Shown: positions 23,654 through 31,804, numbered from the stretch's first letter. The stretch is DNA of 32,610 bases from Acanthamoeba sp. SK_2022b (GCA_027943245.1 JANDJZ010000760.1:1-32610); one strand, 5' to 3'. Program-made: numbers and translations. Notes: a model not told the origin generated them from the sequence alone.

Positions 23654-23668
23654 ATGCGTTTGGCGCAT
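23654..23668 (-). promoter_or_regulatory. LysR-type box upstream of citA-like gene
   Basis: ATGC-N7-GCAT, of the T-N11-A form recognised by LysR regulators, flanked by further symmetry (GATGCG/CGCATC at 23653-23658 and 23664-23669). It lies about 100 bases upstream of the citA-like start, a usual activator position. The LysR protein at 20552 is the obvious candidate. Confidence 0.45.
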
Positions 23669-23842
23669 CAATCGGCGTTAACAATACTGCCTAACCCGAT
23701 GTAACGTGGTGTTAACAAATTTATTGCTCACCGCCCGCGGCGTAGAACGCCGAAAACGGCATGCGCATTTTGTGACAGGGTTCATAAAGGGGCGGCGGGG
23801 AAGCGCCCCGTGCCTTGTGCTGTAAGCGCTAACGGCAGAAAG

Positions 23843-23882
23843 GCACAAAGCCCGCTCAGGATCTCCGGAGCGGGCTTTGTGC
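23843..23882. terminator. Strong perfect hairpin, terminator-like
   Basis: GCACAAAGCCCGCTC (23843-23857) pairs perfectly over 15 bases with 23868-23882 around a ten-base loop. The AAAGCCCGC core resembles the terminator beside tRNA-Asn at 25476-25509. No gene clearly ends here, so it may be the leftover of a deleted gene or a block between the divergent regulatory regions. Confidence 0.5.
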
Positions 23883-24079
23883 ACCAGGGCTCCTTTGACA
23901 CAAGCAGGCGGCCATGAAAGCAAAGAGGCTCAAGACGGGCAGGCTTTATGGGCGCTTCCGTTTGGGCCAGATAGCGTTAAGCAGGTCACCCGTCGTACCT
24001 TCGCGATAAACCATCCCCTTGCTCAAAGCTGAAACGATACGACTTATGTTGATGGATCGCTCATTTAACGTGCAAAAAA

Positions 24080-24096
24080 TTAATGAATTTCATTAA
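24080..24096. promoter_or_regulatory. AT-rich operator-like palindrome
   Basis: TTAATGAA-T-TTCATTAA is a perfect 17-base palindrome about 140 bases upstream of the DUF4432 start. It has the size of a repressor operator. The cognate regulator is unknown; it does not match the KdgR pattern well. Confidence 0.4.
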
Positions 24097-24148
24097 AATT
24101 GCGATGATATTCGTATTTTTATCGCACTATTTAGTGAAATACTCACCC

Positions 24149-24164
24149 GGTGAAGTTCATCACA
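24149..24164 (+). promoter_or_regulatory. CRP-cAMP binding site
   Basis: GGTGA-AGTTCA-TCACA matches the TGTGA-N6-TCACA consensus at nine of ten positions. It lies about 70 bases before the DUF4432 start codon and predicts catabolite control of that gene. Confidence 0.6.
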
Positions 24165-24234
24165 TTTCTTTAACCTGCTTAACAGTAGATTTTTCTCGTT
24201 AATAGAAAATCGATTCAGCTAAAGGGGAAGGGAA

Positions 24235-25443
24235 ATGAAGAAAACGTGGTTTATAGCGATGTTTTCGGCTCTGATTTCAGGGCAGGCTGCGGCGCAGAGT
24301 TGGGTGCTGACCAGCGCTGAAGATGGCGTGGAGGAAGGAAACTGGAAGATTTCGAGCGAGGCGCTGAAGGTGAAGGATAAAACGTTCAGCATTGAGCAGA
24401 AAGTGTTGCACGGCGGCAAGCAAGAAGGCAGCAAAGTCATCATTATCCGCAGCCAGGATGGCCTGACCATCACGCTGAGCCCCACGCGCGGCATGAACCT
24501 CCTACGGGCAGAAGGCTTTGGCGCGAAAATGGGATGGGATTCCCCGGTCAAAGAGGTGGTCAACCCCGCCTTTATCAACCTGGAAAGCCGCAATGGGCTC
24601 GGTTGGCTGGAAGGTTTCAATGAGATGATGGTGCGTTGTGGCTATGAGTGGACCGGTCATCCGGTGACCGAAGGAGGGCAAATTTACACGTTGCACGGTA
24701 AAGCGGGCAATACGCCGGCCTCGCGGGTTGAGGTTGAGGTAGCGGATACGGCGCCGTATGAAATTCGTATTCGCGGCCTGATCAAAGAGAGCACATTCAA
24801 AAAAGCCGATCTGCAAACCCTGACCGAATTGCGCTATGTGCCCGGCAGCAACAGTTTCAGCCTGCATGATGTGTTAACCAACCGGGCGGATTATCCCCAT
24901 GACTACCAGATTATTTATCACAGCAATTTCGGCGCGCCGATTCTGGAAAATGGCGCCCGCTTCCTGGCGCCGCTCGCCAGCATCAGCCCGTTTAACGACT
25001 ATGCCAAAGCCGGGCTGAAGACCTGGGGAACCTATGCCGGTCCAACCAAAGGGTTCGATGAAATGGTCTTTAACATTAAGCCATTATCGGATCCGAATCA
25101 TCAAACGCTGGCGGCGCTGGTCAATAACGCGGGCGACAAAGGGGTGGCTATTCAGTTCGATACCCGCCAATTACCCGTCCTGACGCTGTGGAAGAATACC
25201 GATACGTTAAAACAGGGGTATGTGACGGGGATTGAGCCGGGCACCAGCTATGCCTACCCGGTCACTATTGAGCGCGAACAAAAACGCGTTAAGCAGCTGC
25301 AGCCTGGCGCCAGTGCGCAGTTTGATCTGACCTATACCTTGCTGCACAGCAAAGCGCAGGTGGCGGATCTGGAGAAGAAGATTGCGGATATTCAGGGCAA
25401 GGTAAAAATAGATGAGAATGCCGTGCCGATAGCCAAAGAGTAG
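24235..25443 (+). CDS. Periplasmic DUF4432 (aldose-epimerase-like) protein
   Basis: A 402-residue exported protein. The first 21 residues (MKKTWFIAMFSALISGQAAAQ) form a signal peptide with cleavage after AAA or AAAQ. The mature part follows the DUF4432 pattern within the galactose-mutarotase-like superfamily (LSPTRGMNLLRAEGFG, FINLESRNGLGWLEGFNEMMVRCGYEWTG, DYQIIYHSNFG), so it is a beta-sandwich sugar-binding or sugar-isomerising protein. A short helical tail (about 378-402) rich in lysine follows. The ATG has AAGGGGAAGGG upstream. A CRP site upstream supports a role in carbohydrate use, perhaps epimerising sugars before uptake. The exact sugar is unknown. Most DUF4432 proteins I know of are cytosolic, so the periplasmic location is notable. 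Confidence 0.75.
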   Translation: MKKTWFIAMFSALISGQAAAQSWVLTSAEDGVEEGNWKISSEALKVKDKTFSIEQKVLHGGKQEGSKVIIIRSQDGLTITLSPTRGMNLLRAEGFGAKMGWDSPVKEVVNPAFINLESRNGLGWLEGFNEMMVRCGYEWTGHPVTEGGQIYTLHGKAGNTPASRVEVEVADTAPYEIRIRGLIKESTFKKADLQTLTELRYVPGSNSFSLHDVLTNRADYPHDYQIIYHSNFGAPILENGARFLAPLASISPFNDYAKAGLKTWGTYAGPTKGFDEMVFNIKPLSDPNHQTLAALVNNAGDKGVAIQFDTRQLPVLTLWKNTDTLKQGYVTGIEPGTSYAYPVTIEREQKRVKQLQPGASAQFDLTYTLLHSKAQVADLEKKIADIQGKVKIDENAVPIAKE

Positions 25444-25475
25444 CGCTGCCTGTCGGCGCATTCAGCGTTAAAGCA

Positions 25476-25509
25476 AAAAGCCCGCTTAAGTTTCCTTAAG
25501 CGGGCTTTT
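25476..25509. terminator. Bidirectional Rho-independent terminator
   Basis: Perfect 15-base arms AAAAGCCCGCTTAAG (25476-25490) and 25495-25509 enclose a TTTC loop. The stem ends in A-T pairs on both sides, giving T runs in both directions. It terminates the DUF4432 transcript on the plus strand and the tRNA-Asn transcript on the minus strand. Confidence 0.9.
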
Positions 25510-25516
25510 CTAAATA

Positions 25517-25592
25517 TGGCTCCTCTGACTGGACTCGAACCAGTGACATACGGATTAACAGTCCGCCGTTCTACCGACTGAACTACAGAGGA
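25517..25592 (-). tRNA. tRNA-Asn (anticodon GTT)
   Basis: The minus strand gives a 76-base cloverleaf: acceptor stem TCCTCTG pairing with CAGAGGA, D arm with AGTCGGTAGA, anticodon loop CTGTTAA with GTT, T arm with the invariant GGTTCGAGTCC, and an encoded CCA (25517-25519). tRNA-Asn genes are common integration sites for mobile islands; no integrase is next to this one. Confidence 0.97.
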
Positions 25593-26046
25593 ATCGTGTG
25601 AACGGGGCGAATAATAGCGGGGTGCCTGGGGTTTGTCAAAGCGCTAAACTGCAAAAAAAGTGCGTTTGCTGAGGGAATGAGCACCTTGCGCTGTTTTTCG
25701 GCATCTTTCGCTGGCAGGCGCTGATTTTCCCGCCTGTTTCGTTGTCATATCGCTTGCACAAGCCCTTGCACGGCGATGGTGCAGGGCCACTCTCCCTCTC
25801 ATGCCCCCTCTCACGCTAGTCGTACGGCCCCGACCCCGTTATCCCCGCCACACGCCGCGCCGCAACTGATATGTAGGATGAATAAGCAAAGAATATGTAT
25901 TCGTCGTCACAATGGCTGGATTTTTGCTTACCCATTTTTGGGGAATGCGACTGCGCTCTCAAGAAAATTATTTTCCCCGTCTACACATAAAGTGACTGAT
26001 CCGCGCCCCCGGGCGTTTCGCTACAACAGTGCTGAGGAAGATAACA
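25593..26046. promoter_or_regulatory. Intergenic region with tRNA-Asn and livK promoters
   Basis: About 450 bases without a convincing gene. The left part must hold the tRNA-Asn promoter (leftward), the right part the livK promoter and leader. A bulged hairpin GCCCTTGCAC/GTGCAGGGC lies at 25762-25787, and a pyrimidine-rich stretch follows (about 25787-25860). Control of liv genes by Lrp and the small RNA GcvB is known in enterobacteria and is likely here; the CA-rich leader (CTACAACAG at 26020-26028) would suit GcvB, but I see no decisive site. Confidence 0.45.
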
Positions 26047-27165
26047 ATGTCATCGAAATTGATAAAAAGTCCGCTCGCTGCTTTGCTCATCGGTTGTTTA
26101 GGTACGGCGTTTTCCGCGCAGGCCGATATCGTCATCGGCGTCGCCGGGCCGTTCTCCGGGCCGAACGCCACCTATGGCGATCAGTATTGGCGCGGGGCTT
26201 CGCAGGCGGCGGCGGACATCAACGCCGCCGGCGGCATCAAAGGGGAAAAAATCAAGCTGGTGCAGGGGGATGACGCCTGCGAACCGAAACAGGCGGTCGC
26301 GGTGGCCAACCGGCTGGTGGATCAGGATAAGGTCTCGGCGGTGGTCGGCCACTTCTGCTCCTCTTCCACCATGCCCGCCTCCGAGGTGTATGACGAGGCC
26401 GGCATCATCGCCATCACCCCCGGCTCCACCAACCCGCAAATCACCGAGCGCGGCATGAAGACCATGTTCCGCATGTGCGGGCGCGACGATCAGCAGGGCG
26501 CGATCGCCACCAACTACATGCTGGATACCCTGAAGGCCAAACGCATCGCGGTGATCCACGATAAAGACACCTACGGCCAGGGGCTGGCGGACGCCGCCAA
26601 GGCGGCGATGAACAAGCGCGGAGTCAAAGAAGTGCTGTATGAGGGGCTGTCGCGCGGCGAGAAAGACTTTAACGCGCTGGTGACCAAGATCGCCTCGGTC
26701 AAGCCGGACGTGGTCTACTTCGGCGGCTGCCATCCGGAAGCCGGGCCGCTGGTGCGCCAGATGCGCGAGCAGGGCGTGACCGCCAAGTTCTTCTCCGGCG
26801 ACTGCGTGGTGACCGAAGAGCTGGTGACCGCCGCCGGCGGGCCGCAGTACACCAACGGCGTGCTGATGACCTTCGGCAACGATCCGCGCCTGATCCCGGA
26901 AGGCAAGGCGGTGATCGCCAAGTTCCGCGCCAGCGGCTTTGAACCGGAAGGGTACACCCTCTACTCCTACGCCTCGATCCAGGCGATCGCCGCCGCCTTC
27001 AACGCCACTGGCGGCAAAGACAGCACCAAGGCCGCCGAATGGCTGAAGTCGCACGACGTCGACACCGTGATGGGCAAGAAAGCCTGGGACCAGAAGGGCG
27101 ACCTGAAGGTCTCGGACTACGTGGTCTACCAATGGGATGACAAGGGCAAATATCACCAGCTGTAA
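26047..27165 (+). CDS. livK: Branched-chain amino acid ABC transporter, periplasmic binding protein
   Basis: A 372-residue binding protein: signal peptide (positive MSSKLIK, hydrophobic core, cleavage after SAQA before DIVIGVAGPFSG), then a type I fold with the Leu/Ile/Val-binding pattern (VGHFCSSSTMPASEVYDEAGIIAITPGSTNPQIT, IHDKDTYGQGLADAAKAAM, GYTLYSYASIQAIAAA). It captures leucine, isoleucine or valine in the periplasm for LivHMGF. The ATG at 26047 has GAGGAAG six bases upstream. A hairpin between this gene and livH would allow higher expression of the binding protein than of the membrane parts, as in E. coli. Only one binding protein is encoded here. Confidence 0.92.
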   Translation: MSSKLIKSPLAALLIGCLGTAFSAQADIVIGVAGPFSGPNATYGDQYWRGASQAAADINAAGGIKGEKIKLVQGDDACEPKQAVAVANRLVDQDKVSAVVGHFCSSSTMPASEVYDEAGIIAITPGSTNPQITERGMKTMFRMCGRDDQQGAIATNYMLDTLKAKRIAVIHDKDTYGQGLADAAKAAMNKRGVKEVLYEGLSRGEKDFNALVTKIASVKPDVVYFGGCHPEAGPLVRQMREQGVTAKFFSGDCVVTEELVTAAGGPQYTNGVLMTFGNDPRLIPEGKAVIAKFRASGFEPEGYTLYSYASIQAIAAAFNATGGKDSTKAAEWLKSHDVDTVMGKKAWDQKGDLKVSDYVVYQWDDKGKYHQL

Positions 27166-27199
27166 ACGGCCGAACCTTGAAGTTGTAACCCTATGACCG

Positions 27200-27226
27200 A
27201 CGGGCTCGCCGCTCTGGCGAGCCCGT
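27200..27226 (+). terminator. Hairpin between livK and livH
   Basis: ACGGGCTCGCC (27200-27210) pairs perfectly with GGCGAGCCCGT (27216-27226) around a five-base loop, 35 bases after the livK stop. Without a T run it is more likely a partial terminator or an RNA-stabilising end than a full stop. Confidence 0.6.
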
Positions 27227-27290
27227 TCCGCGATGACCTTTGGGCCGCGTCGGACTACGTTGGCGGCCTTACCAGGCGAGACTGCTCATT

Positions 27291-27377
27291 ATGGATGTAT
27301 TCTTTCTGCAACAGCTGATCAACGGCCTGACCCTTGGCGCAGTGTATGGCCTGATCGCCATCGGCTACACCATGGTT

Positions 27378-27416
<39 letters not shown>

Positions 27417-28205
27417 GTGTACATGATCTCCGCCTACCTGTGCGCCATCGGCTTGGCGCTGCTGTCGTTCTTCGGGCTGCACTCGTTCCCGCTGCTGATC
27501 CTCGGCACGCTGGTGTTCACCATCGTCATCACCGGGGTGTACGGCTGGGTGATCGAGCGCATCGCCTACAAGCCGCTGCGCAACTCCACCCGCCTGGCGC
27601 CCTTGATCTCCGCCATCGGCATGTCGTTAATCCTGCAAAACTACGCGCAGATAAGCCAGGGACCGCGCCAGCAGGGCATCCCGACGCTGCTGAGCGGCGT
27701 GTTCCGCCTGGAGTTCGACGGCGGCGTGGTGCAGATCACTTACACCAAGGTGTTTATTCTGGTGGCGTCGCTGCTCGGCATGGCGATCCTCACCTACATC
27801 ATTCAGCGCACCCGGCTGGGGCGCATCTGCCGCGCCACCCAGCAGGATCGCAAAATGGCTTCGATTCTCGGCATCAATACCGATCGGGTGATCTCGCTGG
27901 TGTTCGTGATCGGCGCCGCCATGGCCGGGCTGGCCGGGGTGCTGATCACCATGAACTACGGCACCTTCGATTTTTACGTCGGCTTTATCATCGGCATCAA
28001 GGCCTTCACCGCCGCGGTGCTGGGCGGCATCGGCTCGCTGCCAGGCGCCATGCTGGGCGGGCTGCTGCTCGGGGTGGCGGAGGCGCAGTTCGCCGGCATG
28101 GTGAACTCGGATTACAAGGACGTGTTCTCCTTCGGGTTGCTGGTGGCGATCCTGATCTTCCGTCCGCAGGGCCTGCTTGGCCGGCCGCTGATCGCCAAGG
28201 TTTAA
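27291..28205 (+). CDS. livH: Branched-chain amino acid ABC transporter permease
   Basis: A 304-residue inner-membrane permease with eight or so membrane helices and clear LivH wording: QQLINGLTLGAVYGLIAIGYTMVYGIIGMINFAHGEVYM at the start, RTRLGRICRATQQDRKMASILGI in the cytoplasmic EAA-like loop that contacts the ATPases, and GIKAFTAAVLGGIGSLPGAMLGG near the end. It forms the membrane channel with LivM. I chose the ATG at 27291, since upstream in-frame codons do not look like the family. It is followed after ten bases by livM, whose start has GGAG upstream. Confidence 0.92.
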
Positions 28206-28215
28206 GGAGAACGCC

Positions 28216-29502
28216 ATGTCGCAATCCGTGATCAACGGCGGGCTGGACGTTAAACGCAGCCTGCTGGACGCCGTCTTGGCCGGGCTGATCGCCCTGATCG
28301 TGTTCGGGCCGATCGTCGGCATCGTGCTGAACGGCTACAGCTTCAACTTCGAGCCGCACCGGCTGGTGTGGATTATCGTCGCGGTGATGGCCGGGCGGCT
28401 GCTGCTTAGCCTGTTCCTGCAAACCGCGCCGGGGCGCAGGGTGCTGGCGCGCTTCGACGGCGGCAACGACGGCGTTTACGTGCGGCCGCTGGGCTATAAA
28501 TCCAACCTGCGCTGGATCCTGCCGCTGATGGCGGCGATCGCGCTGCTGTTCCCGTTCGTCGCCACCAAATACCTGCTGACGGTGGCGATCCTCGGCCTGA
28601 TCTACGTGCTGCTCGGCCTGGGGCTGAATATCGTGGTCGGCCTGGCGGGGCTGCTCGATCTGGGGTACGTGGCGTTTTACGCCATCGGCGCTTACGGGCT
28701 GGCGCTGGGCTATCAGTACCTCGGGCTGGGGTTTTGGGCGATGCTGCCGCTGGGGGCGCTGATGGCGGCGCTGGCCGGCGCGCTGCTGGGCTTTCCGGTG
28801 CTGCGCATGCACGGCGACTACCTGGCGATCGTCACGCTGGGGTTTGGGGAGATCATCCGGCTGGTGCTGAACAACTGGATGTCGCTCACCGGCGGGCCGA
28901 ACGGCGTCTCGGTGCCGGCGCCGACGGTGTTCGGCCTGGAGTTCGGCCGCCGCGCCAAAGACGGCGGGGTGCCGATCCACGAGTTTCTCGGCATCGATTA
29001 CAATCCCAACCTCAAGTTCATTTTCATCTATGCGGTGCTGTTTTTGGTGGTGCTGCTGGTGCTGTACATCAAGCACCGGCTGACGCGCATGCCGATCGGC
29101 CGCGCCTGGGAGGCGCTGCGCGAGGATGAGATCGCCTGCCGCTCTCTCGGGCTCAATCACGTGCTGGTGAAGCTGTCGGCGTTTATGCTGGGCGCCTCCA
29201 CCGCCGGGCTGGCGGGGGTGTTTTTCGCCACCTATCAGGGCTTCGTCAATCCGACCTCGTTCACCTTCTTCGAGTCGGCGCTGATCCTGGCGATCGTGGT
29301 GCTGGGCGGCATGGGGTCTACCCTTGGCGTGGTGTTGGCGGCCTTCGTGCTGACGGTGGCGCCGGAGCTGCTGCGCAGCTTCGCGGAATACCGGGTGCTG
29401 CTGTTCGGCGTGCTGATGGTGGCGATGATGATCTGGCGGCCGCGCGGGCTGGTGCGCATCAGCCGCGCCAGCTTCGCCGAACGCAAGGGGGTGGCGCCAT
29501 GA
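28216..29502 (+). CDS. livM: Branched-chain amino acid ABC transporter permease
   Basis: A 428-residue inner-membrane permease, partner of LivH. The first about 110 residues are an extra membrane-spanning N-terminal extension as in E. coli LivM. The core carries LGLNIVVGLAGLLDLGYVAFYAIGAYG, LRMHGDYLAIVTLGFGEIIRLVLNNW, and the ATPase-contacting loop GRAWEALREDEIACRSLGLNHVLVKL. The start has AAGGAG a few bases upstream (28204-28209). The end overlaps the livG start as ATGA, showing translational coupling. Confidence 0.92.
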   Translation: MSQSVINGGLDVKRSLLDAVLAGLIALIVFGPIVGIVLNGYSFNFEPHRLVWIIVAVMAGRLLLSLFLQTAPGRRVLARFDGGNDGVYVRPLGYKSNLRWILPLMAAIALLFPFVATKYLLTVAILGLIYVLLGLGLNIVVGLAGLLDLGYVAFYAIGAYGLALGYQYLGLGFWAMLPLGALMAALAGALLGFPVLRMHGDYLAIVTLGFGEIIRLVLNNWMSLTGGPNGVSVPAPTVFGLEFGRRAKDGGVPIHEFLGIDYNPNLKFIFIYAVLFLVVLLVLYIKHRLTRMPIGRAWEALREDEIACRSLGLNHVLVKLSAFMLGASTAGLAGVFFATYQGFVNPTSFTFFESALILAIVVLGGMGSTLGVVLAAFVLTVAPELLRSFAEYRVLLFGVLMVAMMIWRPRGLVRISRASFAERKGVAP

Positions 29503-30374
29503 GCGACGCCATTTTGCGGGTGGAGCACCTGATGATGCGCTTTGGCGGCATCAAGGCGCTGAACGACGTCAATCTGGAGGTGGAGCGCGGCTCCATCACC
29601 GCCCTGATTGGCCCCAACGGCGCCGGCAAGACCACGGTGTTCAACTGCCTGACCGGCTTTTACCGCGCCAGCGGCGGCGCGATCCTGCTCAATACCCACA
29701 AGCGGCCGACCGACGTGATCCAGGTGCTGGGGCAGAAGTTTCGCGCCGGCGACTGGATACGCCCGAAGCGGCTCGGCTCGCGTCTCTATTACAAGATGTT
29801 CGGAGGCACCCACCTGGTCAACCGCGCCGGGCTGGCGCGCACCTTCCAGAATATCCGCCTGTTCCGCGAAATGTCGGTGGTGGAGAACCTGCTGGTGGCG
29901 CAGCACATGCAGAGCAACCGCAACCTGATCGCCGGGGTGCTGAATACGCCGGGCTACCGCCGGGCGGAGAGCGCTGCACTGGATCACGCCTTCTACTGGC
30001 TGGAGGTGGTGGATCTGGTGGACTGCGCCAACCGGCTGGCGGGGGAAATGTCCTACGGCCAGCAGCGGCGGCTGGAGATCGCGCGCGCCATGTGCACCGC
30101 GCCGGAGATGATCTGCCTCGACGAGCCGGCCGCCGGGCTGAACCCGGTGGAAACGGCCACGCTGAGCCGCATCATCCGTTTTCTGCGCCAGCATCACGGC
30201 ATCACGGTGCTGCTGATCGAGCATGACATGGGCATGGTGATGGAGATCTCCGATCGGGTGATCGTGCTCGATCACGGCGACGTGATCGCCCGCGGCACGC
30301 CGCAGGAGATCCAGCACAACGAGGCGGTGATCGCCGCCTACCTGGGCGCGGACGAAGAGGAGCTGGCGGGATGA
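29499..30374 (+). CDS. livG: Branched-chain amino acid ABC transporter ATPase
   Basis: A 291-residue ABC ATPase: Walker A GPNGAGKT (38-45), signature MSYGQQRRLEIARA, Walker B MICLDEPAAG followed by the LivG-type AGLNPVET, and the switch histidine in LLIEHDMGMVM. It energises LivHM together with LivF. Compared with E. coli LivG (about 255 residues) it carries about 35 extra residues between Walker A and the Q loop (about 66-98, including VLGQKFRAGDWIRPKRLGSRLYYKMFGG), a variant also seen in some proteobacterial LivG proteins as far as I recall. The start and end both overlap neighbouring genes by four bases. Confidence 0.92.
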   Translation: MSDAILRVEHLMMRFGGIKALNDVNLEVERGSITALIGPNGAGKTTVFNCLTGFYRASGGAILLNTHKRPTDVIQVLGQKFRAGDWIRPKRLGSRLYYKMFGGTHLVNRAGLARTFQNIRLFREMSVVENLLVAQHMQSNRNLIAGVLNTPGYRRAESAALDHAFYWLEVVDLVDCANRLAGEMSYGQQRRLEIARAMCTAPEMICLDEPAAGLNPVETATLSRIIRFLRQHHGITVLLIEHDMGMVMEISDRVIVLDHGDVIARGTPQEIQHNEAVIAAYLGADEEELAG

Positions 30375-31087
30375 GCGAAGCGATGCTGGAATTTCGCGAA
30401 GTGGACGTGTTTTACGGGCCGATCCAGGCGCTGCGCCAGGTGTCGCTGCAGGTCAACGCCGGGGAGACGGTGGCGCTGATCGGCGCCAACGGCGCGGGCA
30501 AATCCACGCTGTTGATGTCGATCTTCGGCCAGCCGCGCATCGCCGGCGGGCAGATCCTGTTTGGCGGCGAGGACATCAGCCGTCGCTCCACGCACTACGT
30601 GGCGGCCGGCGGCATCGCGCAGGCACCGGAAGGACGGCGCATCTTCCCGGACATGAGCGTGGAGGAGAACCTGCTGATGGGCACCATCACCGTCGGCAAC
30701 CGCTATCTGGAAGAGGATTTGCCGCGCATGTTCGAGCTGTTTCCGCGCCTCAAGGAGCGGCGCAACCAGCGGGCGATGACCCTGTCCGGCGGTGAGCAGC
30801 AGATGCTGGCGATCGCCCGTGCGCTGATGAGCCGGCCGAAGCTGTTGCTGTTGGACGAGCCGAGCCTGGGGCTGGCGCCGATCGTGGTGCGGCAGATCTT
30901 CGGCGTGCTGCGCGAGCTGACCCGCAGCGGCATGACGCTGTTTCTGGTGGAGCAGAACGCCAACCATGCGCTGAAGCTGTCCGATCGCGGCTATGTGATG
31001 GTCAACGGCCAGATCCGCCTCACCGGCAGCGGGCAGGAACTGTTGAACGATCCGGAGGTAAGAAAGGCCTATCTGGGCGGCGGCTGA
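30371..31087 (+). CDS. livF: Branched-chain amino acid ABC transporter ATPase
   Basis: A 238-residue ABC ATPase of the usual LivF length: Walker A GANGAGKS (38-45), the Q-loop region GIAQAPEGRRIFPDMSVEENL, signature LSGGEQQMLAIARAL, Walker B LLLLDEPSLGLAP and switch region LVEQNANHAL. It pairs with LivG at the LivHM channel. It starts on the ATGA overlap with livG and is the last gene of the operon; a GC-rich hairpin covers its stop codon. Confidence 0.93.
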   Translation: MSEAMLEFREVDVFYGPIQALRQVSLQVNAGETVALIGANGAGKSTLLMSIFGQPRIAGGQILFGGEDISRRSTHYVAAGGIAQAPEGRRIFPDMSVEENLLMGTITVGNRYLEEDLPRMFELFPRLKERRNQRAMTLSGGEQQMLAIARALMSRPKLLLLDEPSLGLAPIVVRQIFGVLRELTRSGMTLFLVEQNANHALKLSDRGYVMVNGQIRLTGSGQELLNDPEVRKAYLGGG

Positions 31088-31096
31088 GCGCCGCCC
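31075..31096 (+). terminator. Terminator of the liv operon
   Basis: GGGCGGCG (31075-31082) and CGCCGCCC (31089-31096) form an eight-pair GC stem with a six-base loop, followed by TTT. The stem includes the livF stop codon. The short T run makes it modest but well placed. Confidence 0.6.
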
Positions 31097-31117
31097 TTTG
31101 GGCAGGGAGGCCCGCGT

Positions 31118-31804
31118 TCAGAACTGGCGCTGCATCCAGCGCACGTTCAGCCGCACCAGGGCGATGATGGCGCTGGAGAGCAGCCGCAGCCCGCCGGGCA
31201 TGTCGCGGCGGCGGATGTCCAGCAGCAGCACGGTGCGCACCTGCGCGCTGTCGTTCCACACCTCGTGTTCGAAGGTATCGTCCCACAGCATGAACTCCCC
31301 CTCGTGCAGCCGGTATTCGCGGCCGTCCACTTTCAGCACCGCCGCCGGCACCCCGTCGGCGCGTTTGGGCATGTCCAGCACCAGATAGCCGCGCAGAATG
31401 CCGCGGAACGGCCCGCGGTGGGGCGGCACCTGTTTACCGGGCGCCAGGAAGGAGAGCGAGGCGGACAGCACGTCCGGCGACGAGGCGATCAGCGCCGCCA
31501 GCGTCGGGCAGCGCGCCAGGTTGCGGGCGATCGGCTGGCCGTAGGCCTTCATGATGAACATGCGCCAGTCGCGCGCGTCGTTGGCGGAGATCGATTCCTG
31601 CTGGATCATGATCTCGTGAAAACGGGGAATATTGTGCAGATCGTGGGCGACGGTCAGCGCCTCTTCGCGGATCTGCCGCCATTGGGCGGTGAAACGTTCA
31701 GCGTCGGGGAACAGCGCGGCGCTGTCGAGCACCGGCTTGCCCTGAATGCGGCGATCGTAAACATTGCGCAATGCGAGCACGGACCAATCATAAATCGCGG
31801 ACAT
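31118..31804 (-). CDS. Aspartyl/asparaginyl beta-hydroxylase family dioxygenase (LpxO/OlsC-like)
   Basis: A 228-residue Fe(II)/2-oxoglutarate dioxygenase. The family pattern is visible: H129 in PPHRGPFRGILRGYL and H180 in FEHEVWND as iron ligands, with R190 ten residues later to hold 2-oxoglutarate. Relatives hydroxylate either protein side chains or lipid acyl chains: LpxO acts on lipid A, OlsC on ornithine lipids. There are no membrane helices at the N-terminus, unlike classic LpxO, although the C-terminal end has a short hydrophobic helix. The ATG at 31804 has GAGG five bases upstream. It is convergent with livF and divergent from sotB, so it is monocistronic. The substrate is not readable. 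Confidence 0.75.
   Translation of the reverse strand: MSAIYDWSVLALRNVYDRRIQGKPVLDSAALFPDAERFTAQWRQIREEALTVAHDLHNIPRFHEIMIQQESISANDARDWRMFIMKAYGQPIARNLARCPTLAALIASSPDVLSASLSFLAPGKQVPPHRGPFRGILRGYLVLDMPKRADGVPAAVLKVDGREYRLHEGEFMLWDDTFEHEVWNDSAQVRTVLLLDIRRRDMPGGLRLLSSAIIALVRLNVRWMQRQF

Larger units (their letters stand above)
23556..24234. promoter_or_regulatory. Intergenic regulatory region between citA-like and DUF4432 genes
   Basis: About 680 bases with divergent genes at both ends. From left to right it holds a LysR-type box (23654-23668), a strong 15-base-pair hairpin (23843-23882), a short sequence resembling the 3' end of tRNA-Asn (around 23887-23898), a 17-base AT-rich palindrome (24080-24096) and a CRP-type site (24149-24164). 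The open frame on the minus strand at 23678-23923 runs through the hairpin and has no protein-like composition, so I do not call a gene. Confidence 0.6.

Noticed and set aside
23678..23923. 81-codon open frame on the minus strand in the citA-DUF4432 spacer
   Set aside because: It passes through a strong 15-base-pair hairpin, has no ribosome binding site, and its translation is rich in arginine, cysteine and serine without pattern.
25776..26273. 165-codon open frame overlapping the livK start
   Set aside because: Out of frame with livK, rich in proline, histidine and arginine, no start signal; livK itself has a clear signal peptide and ribosome binding site.
28006..29160. 384-codon open frame on the minus strand opposite livH and livM
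   Set aside because: Composition dominated by Q, R, H, P and A, typical of antisense frames in GC-rich permease genes.
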